64,000 nt of DNA from Eriocheir sinensis (Eukaryota; Arthropoda; Malacostraca; Decapoda; Varunidae): the NCBI RefSeq assembly GCF_024679095.1, contig NC_066522.1, positions 14,267,753 to 14,331,752 of the forward strand, in the 5' to 3' direction. The position numbers were made by a program, and so were the translations under genes. Positions 27,346-39,600 of the stretch are shown here, piece by piece (within the stretch, counting starts at the first letter, position 1; every line of letters starts with the position of its first letter). The notes below the pieces were generated by a model, which saw only the letters and a program-made list of their open reading frames with translations, ran no database searches and was not told the origin of the DNA.

Positions 27346-28190
27346 TAAACATCACAAAGACAGACATAAAAAAGTTGCAGAGGATAGAGAATGGGGTGTA
27401 CAGGAAGATTTTGAGGGCACCAATGTATGCACAGGAAGCAGCACTCAGGGGGGAGATAGGAAGCTCCAGTGTTAAAAACAGGATAAGGGAGGGACAGTGG
27501 AAGTACTTAAGGTATGTTCTTGTGGAAGGAAACGATTTGGTGAGAAGGGTGGGAGAGGAGATGATAGAGAAGAGACAAAGTAGGTGGGTGAAAGATTTGT
27601 TGAATGAACTGAGAGCAACAGAGGGACTGAGTGTGAGTGTGAGGAATGAGACAAAGGAGAGTATAAAGCAGAGAATGAGAGAGGTGGATACAAGAGAGTG
27701 GAAGAGGCAAATGAATGAGAAAGCAAGCCTTAAGATATATAGAAAATGGAGACAGGAGTTGGGAGGACAAGAGGAGGTATACAACAACAACCAAGCCTCA
27801 GAAGTGTTATTCAGATGTAGGACAAACAACATGCAACTAAAAGACAGAAACAGACACCGGCAAGAGGAAACCAAGTGTGACATGTGCGAAGCTGAAAACG
27901 AAGACCTGCGACACTTCCTGCTCTGGTGCCCGGCCTATGCAGAGGAAAGAATAAAGTGCGTGAGGCTGCAACAGCCTTACGAGGAAGAAGAGGACGACAC
28001 CATTGGAAAATTTTTATTTGAAAATGAACGCACCGAACAAACGAAAACAACAGTACACAAGTTTTGGACAATAAGAGAAAAAAGAATGAAAGAAAAAGGA
28101 AAATAATAGACCCAGACAGTAGACACATCAGGGAGTGCCGTTACAAAGGCAAAACTCCCGACCGACTACTACTACTACTACTACCCCGCG
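27346..28190 (+). pseudogene. 5'-truncated LINE fragment with C-terminal zinc knuckle
   Basis: An open frame to the stop at 28104-28106 carries LQRIENGVYRKILRAP, ALRGEIGSSSVKNRI and CDMCEAENEDLRHFLLWC, then a Lys/Glu-rich end. It is the same kind of post-polymerase region as at 23734-24752 but diverged, and without a frameshift. The element ends in CTA repeats (28167-28183), a plausible 3' tail. Its 5' junction is near 27346. The polymerase core is absent, so it is non-functional. Confidence 0.75.
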
Positions 28191-28385
28191 CCTGTCACTG
28201 TCAGCTGTTCCCCGCCACGCCGCGCCGGGGTTGAATTGCAGTTGTGTGCGTGGCAGCGGCACCGGCGGGCGGCAACAATAGGTGTGCTGGCAGGGCGTGC
28301 TCCTCAGGTCACACGGCTCACCACAACTCTCACATCATTCAGCCGAGGCTGGCTGTTGAGGCGACGGGTAACAAACACGAAGAGT
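28190..28385 (+). promoter_or_regulatory. GC-rich, possible promoter/5' UTR of GDPGP1
   Basis: Short CpG-rich block between the LINE fragment and AT-rich DNA. A donor-like ACGGGTAACA occurs near 28365. The first coding exon of GDPGP1 is preceded by a splice acceptor (30427), so an upstream non-coding exon is expected; this is the best nearby candidate but unproven. Confidence 0.3.
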
Positions 28386-28389
28386 TGAT

Positions 28390-28990
28390 ATTTTGGTAAA
28401 TATGGAGATTCACTACGCGCCTCCAATATTGCCCCCACGAGAATAATAACCGGTATTATTCATGTGTTTGCCCATACTCACCCCTCGCAACCAAAATTGG
28501 CTAGGGGGGCGAAGCCTCCCCCCCCCCCCCCCCCCGTTAGAGTTTAGGCCATGACGGTAAAGTTCGGTTGGAGTAGTTTAAATATGCTCCCCCACCCCAA
28601 AAACCCGATTTCACACGCCTCACCAAGGTTATTAGGGGAAGGGGATTAGGCCTTCATATTATGGTTGAGGGACACATATTTCGTCCCTTAACTATAACAT
28701 GGAGATTTAATATCGTAATTTGGAGGCACGGAGTCAATCTCCACAATTACCATAATTTTGTGAAATTTTGTCCTTTGTGAGCAGAGTCGAGGCCAACTAA
28801 AGGGGGCCGTAGGCCTCGGCAGAGTCCCGTGCCCTGCACTGGCCAGGCCACCCCACCCCTGGTCCTGTATGACTCACTGGTGGGATTATTTGAGGGAAAT
28901 CTCTCGTTCAGCTCCGTCACCCCCAAATAGCATATGTGCGTTCATATTACAGTTAAAGGGTGAAATACATGCCCTTCAACCCTGATATGA
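28390..28990. repeat. Cluster of inverted repeats (foldback-like)
   Basis: An inverted pair GGAGATTCACTACGCGCCTCC (28403) and its near reverse complement GGAGGCACGGAGTCAATCTCC (28723) bracket about 300 bases. Inside and beside it are two similar hairpins of about 47 bases: 28654-28700 and 28943-28989. A C18-type homopolymer lies at about 28518-28536. No coding frame is found. Confidence 0.6.
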
Positions 28991-29300
28991 AGACACACAA
29001 AATTAGAAGCTAACCTAACCTGAGCAAACCCAACATGACCACACCAGTGTCGCCAGTGCATAGGAGACTGTGAAGACTTGTCCCATATCTCTGTTGGCAG
29101 GCTAGATAACAGTTCATCAGGACTATAATACTGCCCTCTGTAGTTTTGATTTCTCACTATAAATTTTAATGGGTAAATTTCAAATAAACAGTACCGTACC
29201 CCTGCTGACCACTGAATGCCAGTGACAACGAGCAGTGGCACAACACAAAGCTCATCACACATTTATTGTGAACAATTAAATCTATCAAGCTAAATCTAAG

Positions 29301-29575
29301 TGCCTCCAGGATGCAGTGGTTAGCGTGTTAGCTACAAATCCACAGGCCTGGGTACAAATTCTAGCCTAGCCAGACATCATGCAGCCCACCCAGCTGTCCA
29401 TCCTCCCTTTCAGGCTGGTTGATAAATGGGTACCTGGAGAAACCTGGTGGAGCCTACACTGGCCCTGTGTCTCAGGGTAATAGATTCTTTCCATCAAAGA
29501 CTCAAGGGCCAATGCGATGGAGATGAGCGCTGAGGCCATGCACAACTATAGCATATGCCCCCAGCTTTACCTTTA
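29301..29575 (+). repeat. tRNA-derived SINE
   Basis: The head resembles a tRNA with an A-box-like GCAGTGGTTAGCGTG and a B-box-like GGGTACAAATTC. The body contains TGATAAATGGGTACCTGGAG and GGCCCTGTGTCTCAGGGTAA, and it ends in CTTTACCTTTA. The same family recurs at 38945, 50660 and 50772. Confidence 0.8.
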
Positions 29576-30430
29576 AACTAAATTTAACCTAACTTGATAA
29601 CCTAAATCTACCCTAACTTAACTTTTGCCCCGCTACTAAGATGTGCTAAATGGAAATAAAGCCCTCAAAGTATCCCCTCAGAAAATAATTTAAGAATTTG
29701 TATCTTACAAATGAGTGATTCACAACAACAAAGCAATATGCCAGTATATTATGTTTACGAAGTACTTCATATAACATGAAGGTGTCCATCTCCAGGAGAT
29801 AAGCGCACTCTAGAATAATACTAAATAAACATGGCAAATGTTTCTCGTATTCTAAGCATAGATTTCTTGCATAGATTTTAATGTTGTTTTTAATAAAGTT
29901 TTCTAACTCTAGCTCTAACTAACTAACCGTGACTGCCAAGTGTAACCAAAGGGATATTAATCCAGCATCCTTACCATGTTAGTAACCTAGCTCGAATAAA
30001 CTGGTGACCCAAACCCTCAAAATTAGCAACCTAGCCCTAAATATTTATTAATTCAGTCACACTTGTTGACATGGTTTGGCTCCATTTGGTTCTGCCCCCA
30101 TGAAGGCGGTGGACCTAAATATGGCAGCTACGGGCAGGTATTTTAGACAGGCCATTAGTCTCGGTAGTTTATACAGAGAGGAGCCAGAGTTCAGGTTTGA
30201 GTCTTATGTATATGCTACTGGAAGATAATGTAGTTAAACAACCAGGAAATGGCTTTTAATTTTTAGATAGAGTGATCATGGTGGCCTGATACAGTGCTTG
30301 AAATTAGTGTGAATATTTTAAATTAAAGTGAAAGACAAATGTATGAATGTATTTTTGAAATTACCATACCCTATTACTTTTATAAAGATTGAGGTATTAG
30401 AAAAGCCTATTATGTAATTTTCAACAGACA

Positions 30431-30661
30431 ATGGAGAATGACAATGTCAAGAAGGAAGAGGAGACAGAAACTCGCTTAACATATACTACGAAGGACTTTT
30501 TCCTCTCAACCACAAGCATGCATGGTGAAGACCTCACATCTCAGTTAGATATTCTGTTGCCAAGGAAGTGGATGGCTGCAAAAGTGGCTGGTGCATTCAT
30601 TTATTCTGTTGATAATGTTGAGACAAAAATTCTTCCCGGCAAATATGGCATTGTTTCGCAG
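30431..30661 (+). CDS. GDPGP1: GDPGP1 coding exon 1
   Basis: The exon runs from ATG 30431 to CAG before GTACGT, 77 codons, phase 0. An acceptor-like TTTTCAACAG ends 3 bases before the ATG, so a 5' UTR exon lies upstream. It encodes the N-terminal strand ending KYGIVSQ. Confidence 0.9.
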
Positions 30662-33581
30662 GTACGTCTCAGAGATTTATAGTGAGGTACTTGACTCTTC
30701 ACATGACCTACAAGTCAGTTTGAATTGCTCATCAGTTTATGTACACACATTAAACTAGAATAATAAATTATATATGCTTGAAATAAGATGATATTTATCT
30801 CTTTCAGATTAATGTAAATAGGAAACTAATGAGGAGAAAACCAGAAAATGTAGTTGACATACAGCAGCCTTTCAACCCTGACAAGTTTAATTTTACAAAG
30901 ATTCAAAATAAGGAAATTTTAATGAACCTCCAGTTCTTATCAGAAGAGCCCAAGGTAAGCTGAATTATTAAATCATACAACCCCTAGTCACCTGTATACT
31001 GTGCCTACAAATATAAAGAAGTGAAGTATAGAAATTCATCACATTGCTCTAAAATATACAAAAGTTTATAAACACAAATGTAATTTTTGCTCACTTGTAC
31101 CATAATTTGTTTAATCAAGTATTAGTTCATCCTATACTGTTCCTCCCTACCAATACACTAAGAGGACACTTTTAATGAATCTTTGTCGAGCTATTTACCC
31201 TTGCTGTTTTCAGCTTATGTTTTTTTCTCTGTTCTCTGTTGCATGGAATGAATTGCTTTCTATTATAAAATGTGAGTCTTTGTTCATGGCTCATCTCTTT
31301 CATATTGTAATTGCATCCTGAGAGCATCCTTTTGAGGGTGGTGCAGTGGATCTTTGCCATTTTTTACAACTATGTTCCCCAGAACCTTGTCAACTGAAAA
31401 AAAGTGTAGATGATACGATTGATACCTCTTGATACATAGTACACAATGATACATGCAGTGGAGATGAGCCATGTATGAGGAGTGTATGTGGCTTGTTAAG
31501 GGGCACATCCACCATATGTTAAATTATAAACGTATGATCCTGATTATATTTACGTGAAATGCATACTTATGGGGAAGTAATATACGCTTACTTTCAGATC
31601 TATAAGTCGATACATAATAGCAGGAAAAAATAAAATGTACATTTTTTATAAACCAACTCAAAATTCCTCTCTCATCTACTGACCTATGCTGCTGAAGCCA
31701 TAACTCTGTTATTTTTGCTTATTTCTTCATAATATTTTGTCACAAGCTAACTGAGGCGTGTACAAAGACGTGTGAAAAATTTCAATTTCTCAGATTTTTG
31801 GGGGACGCTCTCCTTAAGATGGGATAGAGAAAGTAGTGAGGATGTGCATGAGAATTTTGATCTGGGCACAACAGCAAGGGTAGTGGATTGTGGAGGAGGT
31901 GATTGGGTGAAGTATGGTTCTTTGGGAGGATTTTGACCCATGATAAGAATTAATGAGCACGAGTTTAAGAGAGCATCTTAGAGCAGGAATGAAGGTAATG
32001 GCATCATGGGGAGAGACCATCAATTGAATGGGTTAACAGAGTGGATGAGTATTGTAGTGAGAGAGTTGGAATGCCAGGAATTGTATGTGGAAAAAAAGAA
32101 TCCCAGAACAGAGAAAATTGGAGACTTCTGAAGTGGCCACTCCCTTGGGAAAGGTTCTGTGAGGAAGTAGGGTATCAGAAATTTTGATAAATGAATAATA
32201 TCTCATAATTATTAATAATACACTCATCAAAAGACAGGATAATTGTTGGGTTTTATCATTACTTTTGCACTGAATAGTTGTCACACAGTGTAACTGAAAT
32301 TAAATAAAACTTAGTCTTAAATACTTTTGTAAAAGACTGGTGGTTCCTTTCAGGAGGATAGTGTCCTAAAGAGAAATGTTAAGGAGGCCAGGGTGATCTT
32401 GGAAGCAACTCTGATTATTAATAATGCACCCATCTGCCACACCCACTCCCTTCTGGTGCCTTTCCTGGAGAAGTGCCAGCCCCAGGTGTTGAACCACGAG
32501 GGCCTCACCACAGCTATCCATACTGTTCTTTTAAGCAAGTCTACGTAAGTTGGAGGGAAGTGTATTTGACAATGCTTCTTTTAAGTTGGGAGTTTTGTAT
32601 CATCTCCAGTTCTTTTCCCTCTCCCAGTTGCTAGCTGTATAGAAGGGTCATGTCTGCCCCTGTATGGAGTAGACGTCTCATTCTGGGGATGGTTCCACTC
32701 GCACAGTTCTTTTGCATATAGTGGAGTCAAAGGCCTTCTGTCTCATCAGTTTTGCTCCTCCTGCAGATATTCTTGTACCCCTAAAATGCTGCTTCAATGT
32801 CACTTTGCTTTCTATCTTCAATTGATATTCATGCTAATTGCTCTTCTGAACTTGCCTACAGCATAGCTCCATCCTTCCCATAGCTTTGGTGCACCAGACT
32901 TTGCAATGTTTCTCATCCCTTTCATTGGTAAACTCTGTAACCGACAATGCTTTTACTTTACATATTTATTAGAGCAATAATGATGGATGCTGTTCTTTTA
33001 AATCACTATCAGTATGTATGTAGACTTGTCCCCCCGTATTCATGGGGTCACTACTTGCGAATTTGCACATTCACAGATTTTCCCCCTCTTGCACAAAGGC
33101 AGTTGCAAAGGAATTTTTGCATCGCCACTCCAAACATTCAGAGTTTCTTTACAGTTATCACCTGAACAGCCACTTGTAGTCATGGTCCAGTATTTATTAC
33201 CCATTTCATATTTTTATTAACTGATTTTTATTGAAAGAAGCTTTCGTTAGTAAATAATTTGCATGGTATAATATGCTTAAGCACCTGAAGTTGCAAAAGT
33301 AAATGGGAGAGACTTAGCAGTGAGTACCCAACAATGATGTGAGATTTTAGTGACTATGTACAGTAAACCCTCGATATAACGGACTAATCGGGGCAAACTT
33401 AGTCTGTTAATGCCGAAAGTACGATATAAGCAGCGAAGATTAAAAAAACTTAAAATAATAAAACGACGAACCTAGTAAACGTAGCAGTGCTGGATTAACA
33501 TAGTAGCAGATGTAGCAGCTGCTACGGGCCCCGCGCTTCACAAGGGCCCCGCGCTTGGTTGAGCAAAAAAAAAAAAAAAAA

Positions 33582-33616
<35 letters not shown>

Positions 33617-36600
33617 ATTGTAACAATTGGGGACTTGTTATGTGGAAGAAAATATTTCTTTGTGTGTGTGCTGTCGCGGGCTGTCGTGAGGCCCGTGAGG
33701 GGGACTAGGGACCCCGGTCCTTCATCCCTTCGCACCCTTCATGTATGTATTGTAGGTTGTTTACGGGAGTTGAATAGTGGTGGGGATTGTGTGTAGTTGA
33801 TGATGAGAGAGTGGGTGATGAGGAGGGTGTGTTTGTTGAGTAGCTAGTGAGGTGAGTCCTTATGACGAAGTTGTAAAGGCGACAGCGTTGGAGGAGGATA
33901 GGGAGTGTAAGTGGGATGCTGCGTATGATAATTTGTGAACTGTTTAGTGGCTGTGTAGTGTTGTTGGGGGATTTGAAGTGCGTGTAAGAGTGTTGAGGGT
34001 TGTGTAGAAGTGTTTGGCTGTGTGTGATGATAGAACCTAATTAGTAGCGAGTGTATTGAGAGAGCAAGAAGGAAAGTGAAGTAATGTCACGATGTGGCTA
34101 CCCGCGAGGGAGCAGCGAGCTAGGCAGAGGCCTGGCAGGCAGAGACGCGCTTACCACCACTCTAGATAGACGTGTATGGCTTGTGCTCTGCTTTACTGTT
34201 GTGGGGAATCTTAACGTAAATGTTGTGGGCTTTCTTTTGTGTGCTTTTCCCCTCAGTAAACAGTGACACAAGCTGGCTGAGGCCTCATACTCAGTAGTAT
34301 TTTGGGGAGTTTTTGCCCTTGTTGATGGTGTTTTATCTAATCCCCTGTGTTGATGGGAGTATAAGTCAACCGTGGGTGGCGGTTAATAGTTTGGAGTGAG
34401 AGCTGCTAAGGGCGTGTTGACGCCAGCAGTTGCCCTTAGGGGTACTGGGAGTGATAGAGAGATCCTCCCTTATTTGAGTGCTTGTTGTTTGCACTGTATA
34501 GGCTTTTTGTGAGGCCTTAAGGGGGGCTGCTTGACCTCCCTTTGTTCTTGGGCACCGCGAGGGTGCTGACTGTCTGTCTGTCTGTGTGTGAGTGAGATTG
34601 GTGTGTTTTATTTTTATTTTGAGAGGGCCTGTAGTGGCTGAGTCTTGCCCTACACCAGTTAAAGCCCGTGTTTATTTTCTTTTGTGTGTGTACATAGTCT
34701 GTGAGGAGTGTTTGGAGTCCGAGGGAGGAGTAGAAGGAGGAGTGTGTTGCTGTTATTTTCTCTCCTGATGGTCCTGTGTTTTTTTTTTGGTGTTGGTGGA
34801 GTGGACCTGGGGGTATGACCTGTGGGTGTTGAGAGAGTGTCCCGCCGTTGTTTTCCTTGAAGGAGCAAGACAGGCCCTGGGGACTACTCTGTTTATTTTT
34901 TGGTGGTGTTTTGAGCTGTGTGAAGCTCTGTGGGGGTGACCAGTGTGTCCTCCCCTTTTTGTGCTTGTTTAAGCACTGTTTAGGACTGACTTCACAATGA
35001 CTTCACGAGCCAGAGATATGGGAAGGAAATATCTTTCCGGAGCAGAGAAAGCCAGAAGAAAGAGAGAGGCATCAGAAGAGCAACAGAAATTACTGCAAAA
35101 AATGCCTAAACTCACAACGTTTTTTTCTACTACGTCACCATCTGCTGTTGGTTCAACTACTTATGATGATGATACTATGCTGGAACTTCAGCAGCCTTGC
35201 TCAAGCTCAAGTACTACAGAGCAAGAACAACAGGAACCAACCAAGGCAATAGAAACTCAACAGCCTTGCTACTCACCAACACCTATCATTCCAGATCTGG
35301 CAGCTCAATCCAATGATTTGGGGGAGTGGCCTTTAATTCTTACATATGAACAAAAAAGGAAATGGGCAGCAAGAGGCAGCTCAGAATGTCAACACATGAA
35401 CAGTGACTTTACCAAATCAAAGAGATTCTATGGGGCTGAAGGTTGCAATAGATATTGTAAAAAGCAATATTTTACTCATGTACATAAAACCACAAATGAA
35501 AAGCGGCTTAGGGAGTGGTTATGCTACAGCGAGACCAAAGGCAATTTGTACTGTTTTATCTGCAAACTAGAAGCCTCATCAAACACTGAATTGCACGTAT
35601 TTTGTGAAGGTTTCAATGACTGGAAAAATGCACAGTTGCTCATTGAGAGACACGAGTTAAGTTCGAGGCACAAAGCTGCGGTCCTGTACCTGATCAATCT
35701 CCGAAAAGATGGAGAAAAAATTGATGCTGCCCTGACGAAACAACTTGAGGACGAGAAGAAATACTGGGGTTCCCTACTGGAGAGGATCATAAATGTCATA
35801 AAGTTCTTGTGTGAAAGAGGGTTGGCCTTCAGAGGAACAGATGAAACAGTAGGGTCTCCTAGCAACGGAAACTATTTGGGACTGTTGGAGCTTCTTGCAA
35901 CTGTAGATCCATTCTTGTGCCAACACATCAAGATGCATGCGAACCGTGGAAAAGGGCACACTTCCTACTTATCAAAGACCATTTGCGAAGAGGTAGTCGA
36001 GATATTGGGAAAAGCAGCTGAAGATACAATCGTCAGTGAACTGAAAGAAGCTAAATACTTTTCCATATCACTAGATTCAACCCCGGACATTACTCACACG
36101 GACCAGCTTTGTTTCACAGTAAGATATGTCAAGCCAACAGGGCCTGTGGAAAGGTTTCTGGCATTTCTGCCAATGGAAGGCCATACTGCTCAGCAGATTT
36201 TCGACAGCCTCGTACAGTACACCAGTGAGAAGGGTATCAATCTTGCCGATTGCCGTGGACAGAGTTACGACAACGCGTCCAACATGAGCGGGAAATATAA
36301 TGGAGTACAGGCACTTGTCAAAGAAAAATTTGGTGCTGCTGCAGAATATGTTCCATGCTATGCTCATTCGTTGAATTTAGTTGGTGTATGCGCTGCACAA
36401 GCGTGTCCAGAAGTAGTTCAGTTCTTTGACTTTGTTGAAAATATCTATGTATTCTTTGTTGCTTCAACACACCGGTGGTCCATTCTGGAGCGTGCAGGTG
36501 GTGGAGTGCTAAAGAGGCTCTCTGCAACACGGTGGTCCGCAAGAGCTGATGCCATTAAGGTTATTAAAGAGTGTTTTCCTTTATAAAGGAGGCACTGGAG

Positions 36601-39600
36601 AAACTTGCGAATGACCAAGAGCAAAAGGCAGAATGTCGACAGCAGGCAAATGGACTCTCGAGACAATGGAGTTGTTGGAAACTGGAATCTTAGTGGTTGT
36701 TTGGAATAGCTTACTGGAGCGCTTCCAGGCAACTCAAGCCTCTCTTCAAGCAAAGCAGCAAGATCTCAACATTGCTTCAGCATTGTGTGCCTCTTTGGCA
36801 GGATCTCTACAGAATTTCAGAGAACAATTCGATACGTTTGAGTCAGAGGCGCAGAACCTGACTCAAGTGCAGGATTACCGACCAACAAGAACAAGAAGAA
36901 TTGCTCGAAATCGAAGGCGCGATGAGGATGTAGGCAGTGGCCGTTCAGTTCCAGATGCAATAGATAATCAATCACCTAAAGACCGATTCCGGTGGAAGTT
37001 TTTCTTGCAGTAATGGACAGCCTACTATCTGCGCTGGAGCAACGTCGCAAGGCATACACTCAATTGAACACACGGTTTAGTTTTTTGCGAAATCTGCATG
37101 ACCTAACACCTGCGCAGATCCAAGAAAGTGCTGACAGACTTTTAGAAGCATATCCACTTGATTTGGAAGACGGATTGAAAGATGAACTACCTCAGTTTTC
37201 AGAATTTGTAAAGCACATTGGTGTTGATTGCTCCTCTCCAGAACTCAACTATTTCACTTTGATTAAAGAAAACAATATTGATACCACGTTTCCTAACATT
37301 GACAATTTGTTACGCATTTATCTATGTATGATGGTAACTAATTGTACTGGAGAGAGATCATTTTCAAAAATGAAGTTGATTAAAAACTACCTACGAAACA
37401 CGATGGGGCAAGAGCGGCTACACTATTTAACTCTTCTGAATGTTGAAAATGACGTTCTGAAGTCACTGAACTCCTCTGAAATAATTGCCAAATTTGCAGA
37501 GATCAAAATGCGTCGAAAAGACCTTTGAATGTCATTGTTTGAAGTTTTTATTTTATATTTCTCCTTGCAAATAAAACATTACATTAGACTTTTGTTGTTT
37601 TTGTTTTTGTTGTTGTAGAATGTAGATCAAATCTATAAAATATTCAATTACTTCCCGGTCATTATCTGTACATCAAATCAATCTGCTACAGGCCCCGCAC
37701 TTGGTAAATCCGGCACTGAAACGTAGGTATATATTTTTTTATTTTGTATGTTGTGTGCACGTTTGTATAGCCGCATAGCACACTTGGCGACACACTTCGA
37801 GGCACTGAGGTTGCCAGGTTGGCAGTAGGGCCCTGCAGGGGGGCCATATTGTTATGGGTATGGGTAAAATTTTACAAGTGAGCCAATGTCGCACTGTCAG
37901 ACGAAACTTTTTTTGGGGGGGGATAGTTTTTGAAATATTATGAAATAATCTGATAACTGTTTCTGTCACGTCCTGGATTGATACATAAGACTTTCTTGTG
38001 GTATAAATACGTTCTTCATTTGAATGGAAACCACGAGGAGGAAAATATTTCATCAGGTGGGCTGAAAAAGTCTACGGTAACCGAAGCATGGGGCAGCAGA
38101 TAAAGGGAGGAGGGCGAAGTGGCTAGCTTACGCTATTGTAGTTACCGGAAACAGCTGGTTCAAAAACTATTCTCGGTCGGTACCCGTGGATTTCTGACCG
38201 TCTGGCTTTGTCTACTATATCCGAAATCCATTATAAGGGGGTCCGTAATATCGAGGGTTTACTGTATTTGTAAGAAGTTTGCATAAATTACAGCACAGTT
38301 TATTGTATGTATAGCTGATGAATGATGCTGTTTATGATGTTTTATGCTTCTTTAATATAATGGAAATGCTTTATTAGGTACAGTGTGTAAAATTGCTCAG
38401 TGTTTTTATGTGGGTCTGGATACTTTTTTTGGGGTGCTCCAAACATTCACGGAAATTCTTTGTTCGTAGGAGTCTGTGTCCCCTAACCCCCATGAATATA
38501 GGAAACAGGTGTATGACTTCTAGATCAGTAATTACAACAAATTCAATTTTTGTCTTTCACTATGCTCTGGAATGATTTCAATTATTTCATGAAATGCAGT
38601 CACCAGAAAGCTGATTGTTAATGCAAACATTTTTCTGAAATTCAATAGTAATGACAGTCTTTACCTGTTGCCAGATACACATCTGTAGGTACTTGGGAAA
38701 TTATGATGACCTTCTGCTTTCAGGGACTTGAGGATTGCCTTCAATTCCTTAGGAGGGTTTGCATCAGTCAACCACCTCCACTTCCACCTGTACTACTTTC
38801 CATACACCCTCTATACGGAAACAGCTGTAAGTCTAACACGGCAACCTTATGATTGATGAAGGCAATTTTCCATGAGGCATGCCCACCATTCTTTACCTCT
38901 GATGTTTTCTTCACAGGAAATCAGACCATTTTGGGTTCTATAGTAAGGTAAGGTAAAGTTGGGAGCATACATGAAGTCAGTGCTCATCTTCATGGCACTT
39001 AGCCCTTGAGCCTGGGAGACAGGGCCAGTTGTGACAGTGGGATTACCACAGTTTACCTTCCCCAGGTTTCCTCAGATACCTTCCCATTTATCAACCAACC
39101 CGAAAGGGAGGATGAACAGCTGCATGAGCTGCAAACCCACTGTCCAGGCTGGGATTCAAACCCTGGTCCATGGATTCATAGCTAGAGAGCCTAATCTTCA
39201 TTCTGCAAATACCATAACTATTCAAGCTTTCACATATAAAGGCTTAACTGCATACTAGTCAGTTACTGCTTATTTGAATTATTATAATTTGAAAAATATT
39301 GGAAAATGATATATACATAATAGTAATCATTTTATACGTTATGCATGTAACCCCAAAGTGGTTTAAATTATGATATAAACTTTGCAGGAGTGTGAGAGAC
39401 TTGCAGGTCCTTGTTACATATTCAAGGACCACTTTGCCCCGGGCTTTGTGTTTCAGCTGGAGAATGGAGACGTTGATCAGCTTGCCAGGTAACCATCTCT
39501 TTTTTGGTGTTTACTTTATCATAATCTTCTGCCATATCTAAGACTGTACCATACGAGTTCCAACCTATCTAAAGATACAGTAATACATCGGTTTACGAGT

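Larger units (their letters stand above)
33361..38264. mobile_element. Tigger/pogo-like element split by a hAT insertion (GDPGP1 intron 3)
   Basis: Terminal inverted repeats CAGTAAACCCTCGATATAAC (33361) and its near complement ending AATATCGAGGGTTTACTG (38264) are flanked by TA on both sides, as for TcMar-Tigger/pogo elements. Without the inner insertion it is about 0.67 kb and has no transposase, so it is a MITE. Confidence 0.88.

Noticed and set aside
34997..36586. Domesticated host ZMYM-type gene
   Set aside because: The frame lies between hAT ends with a perfect 8-bp target duplication and has three downstream frame changes, so it is a decayed transposon gene.
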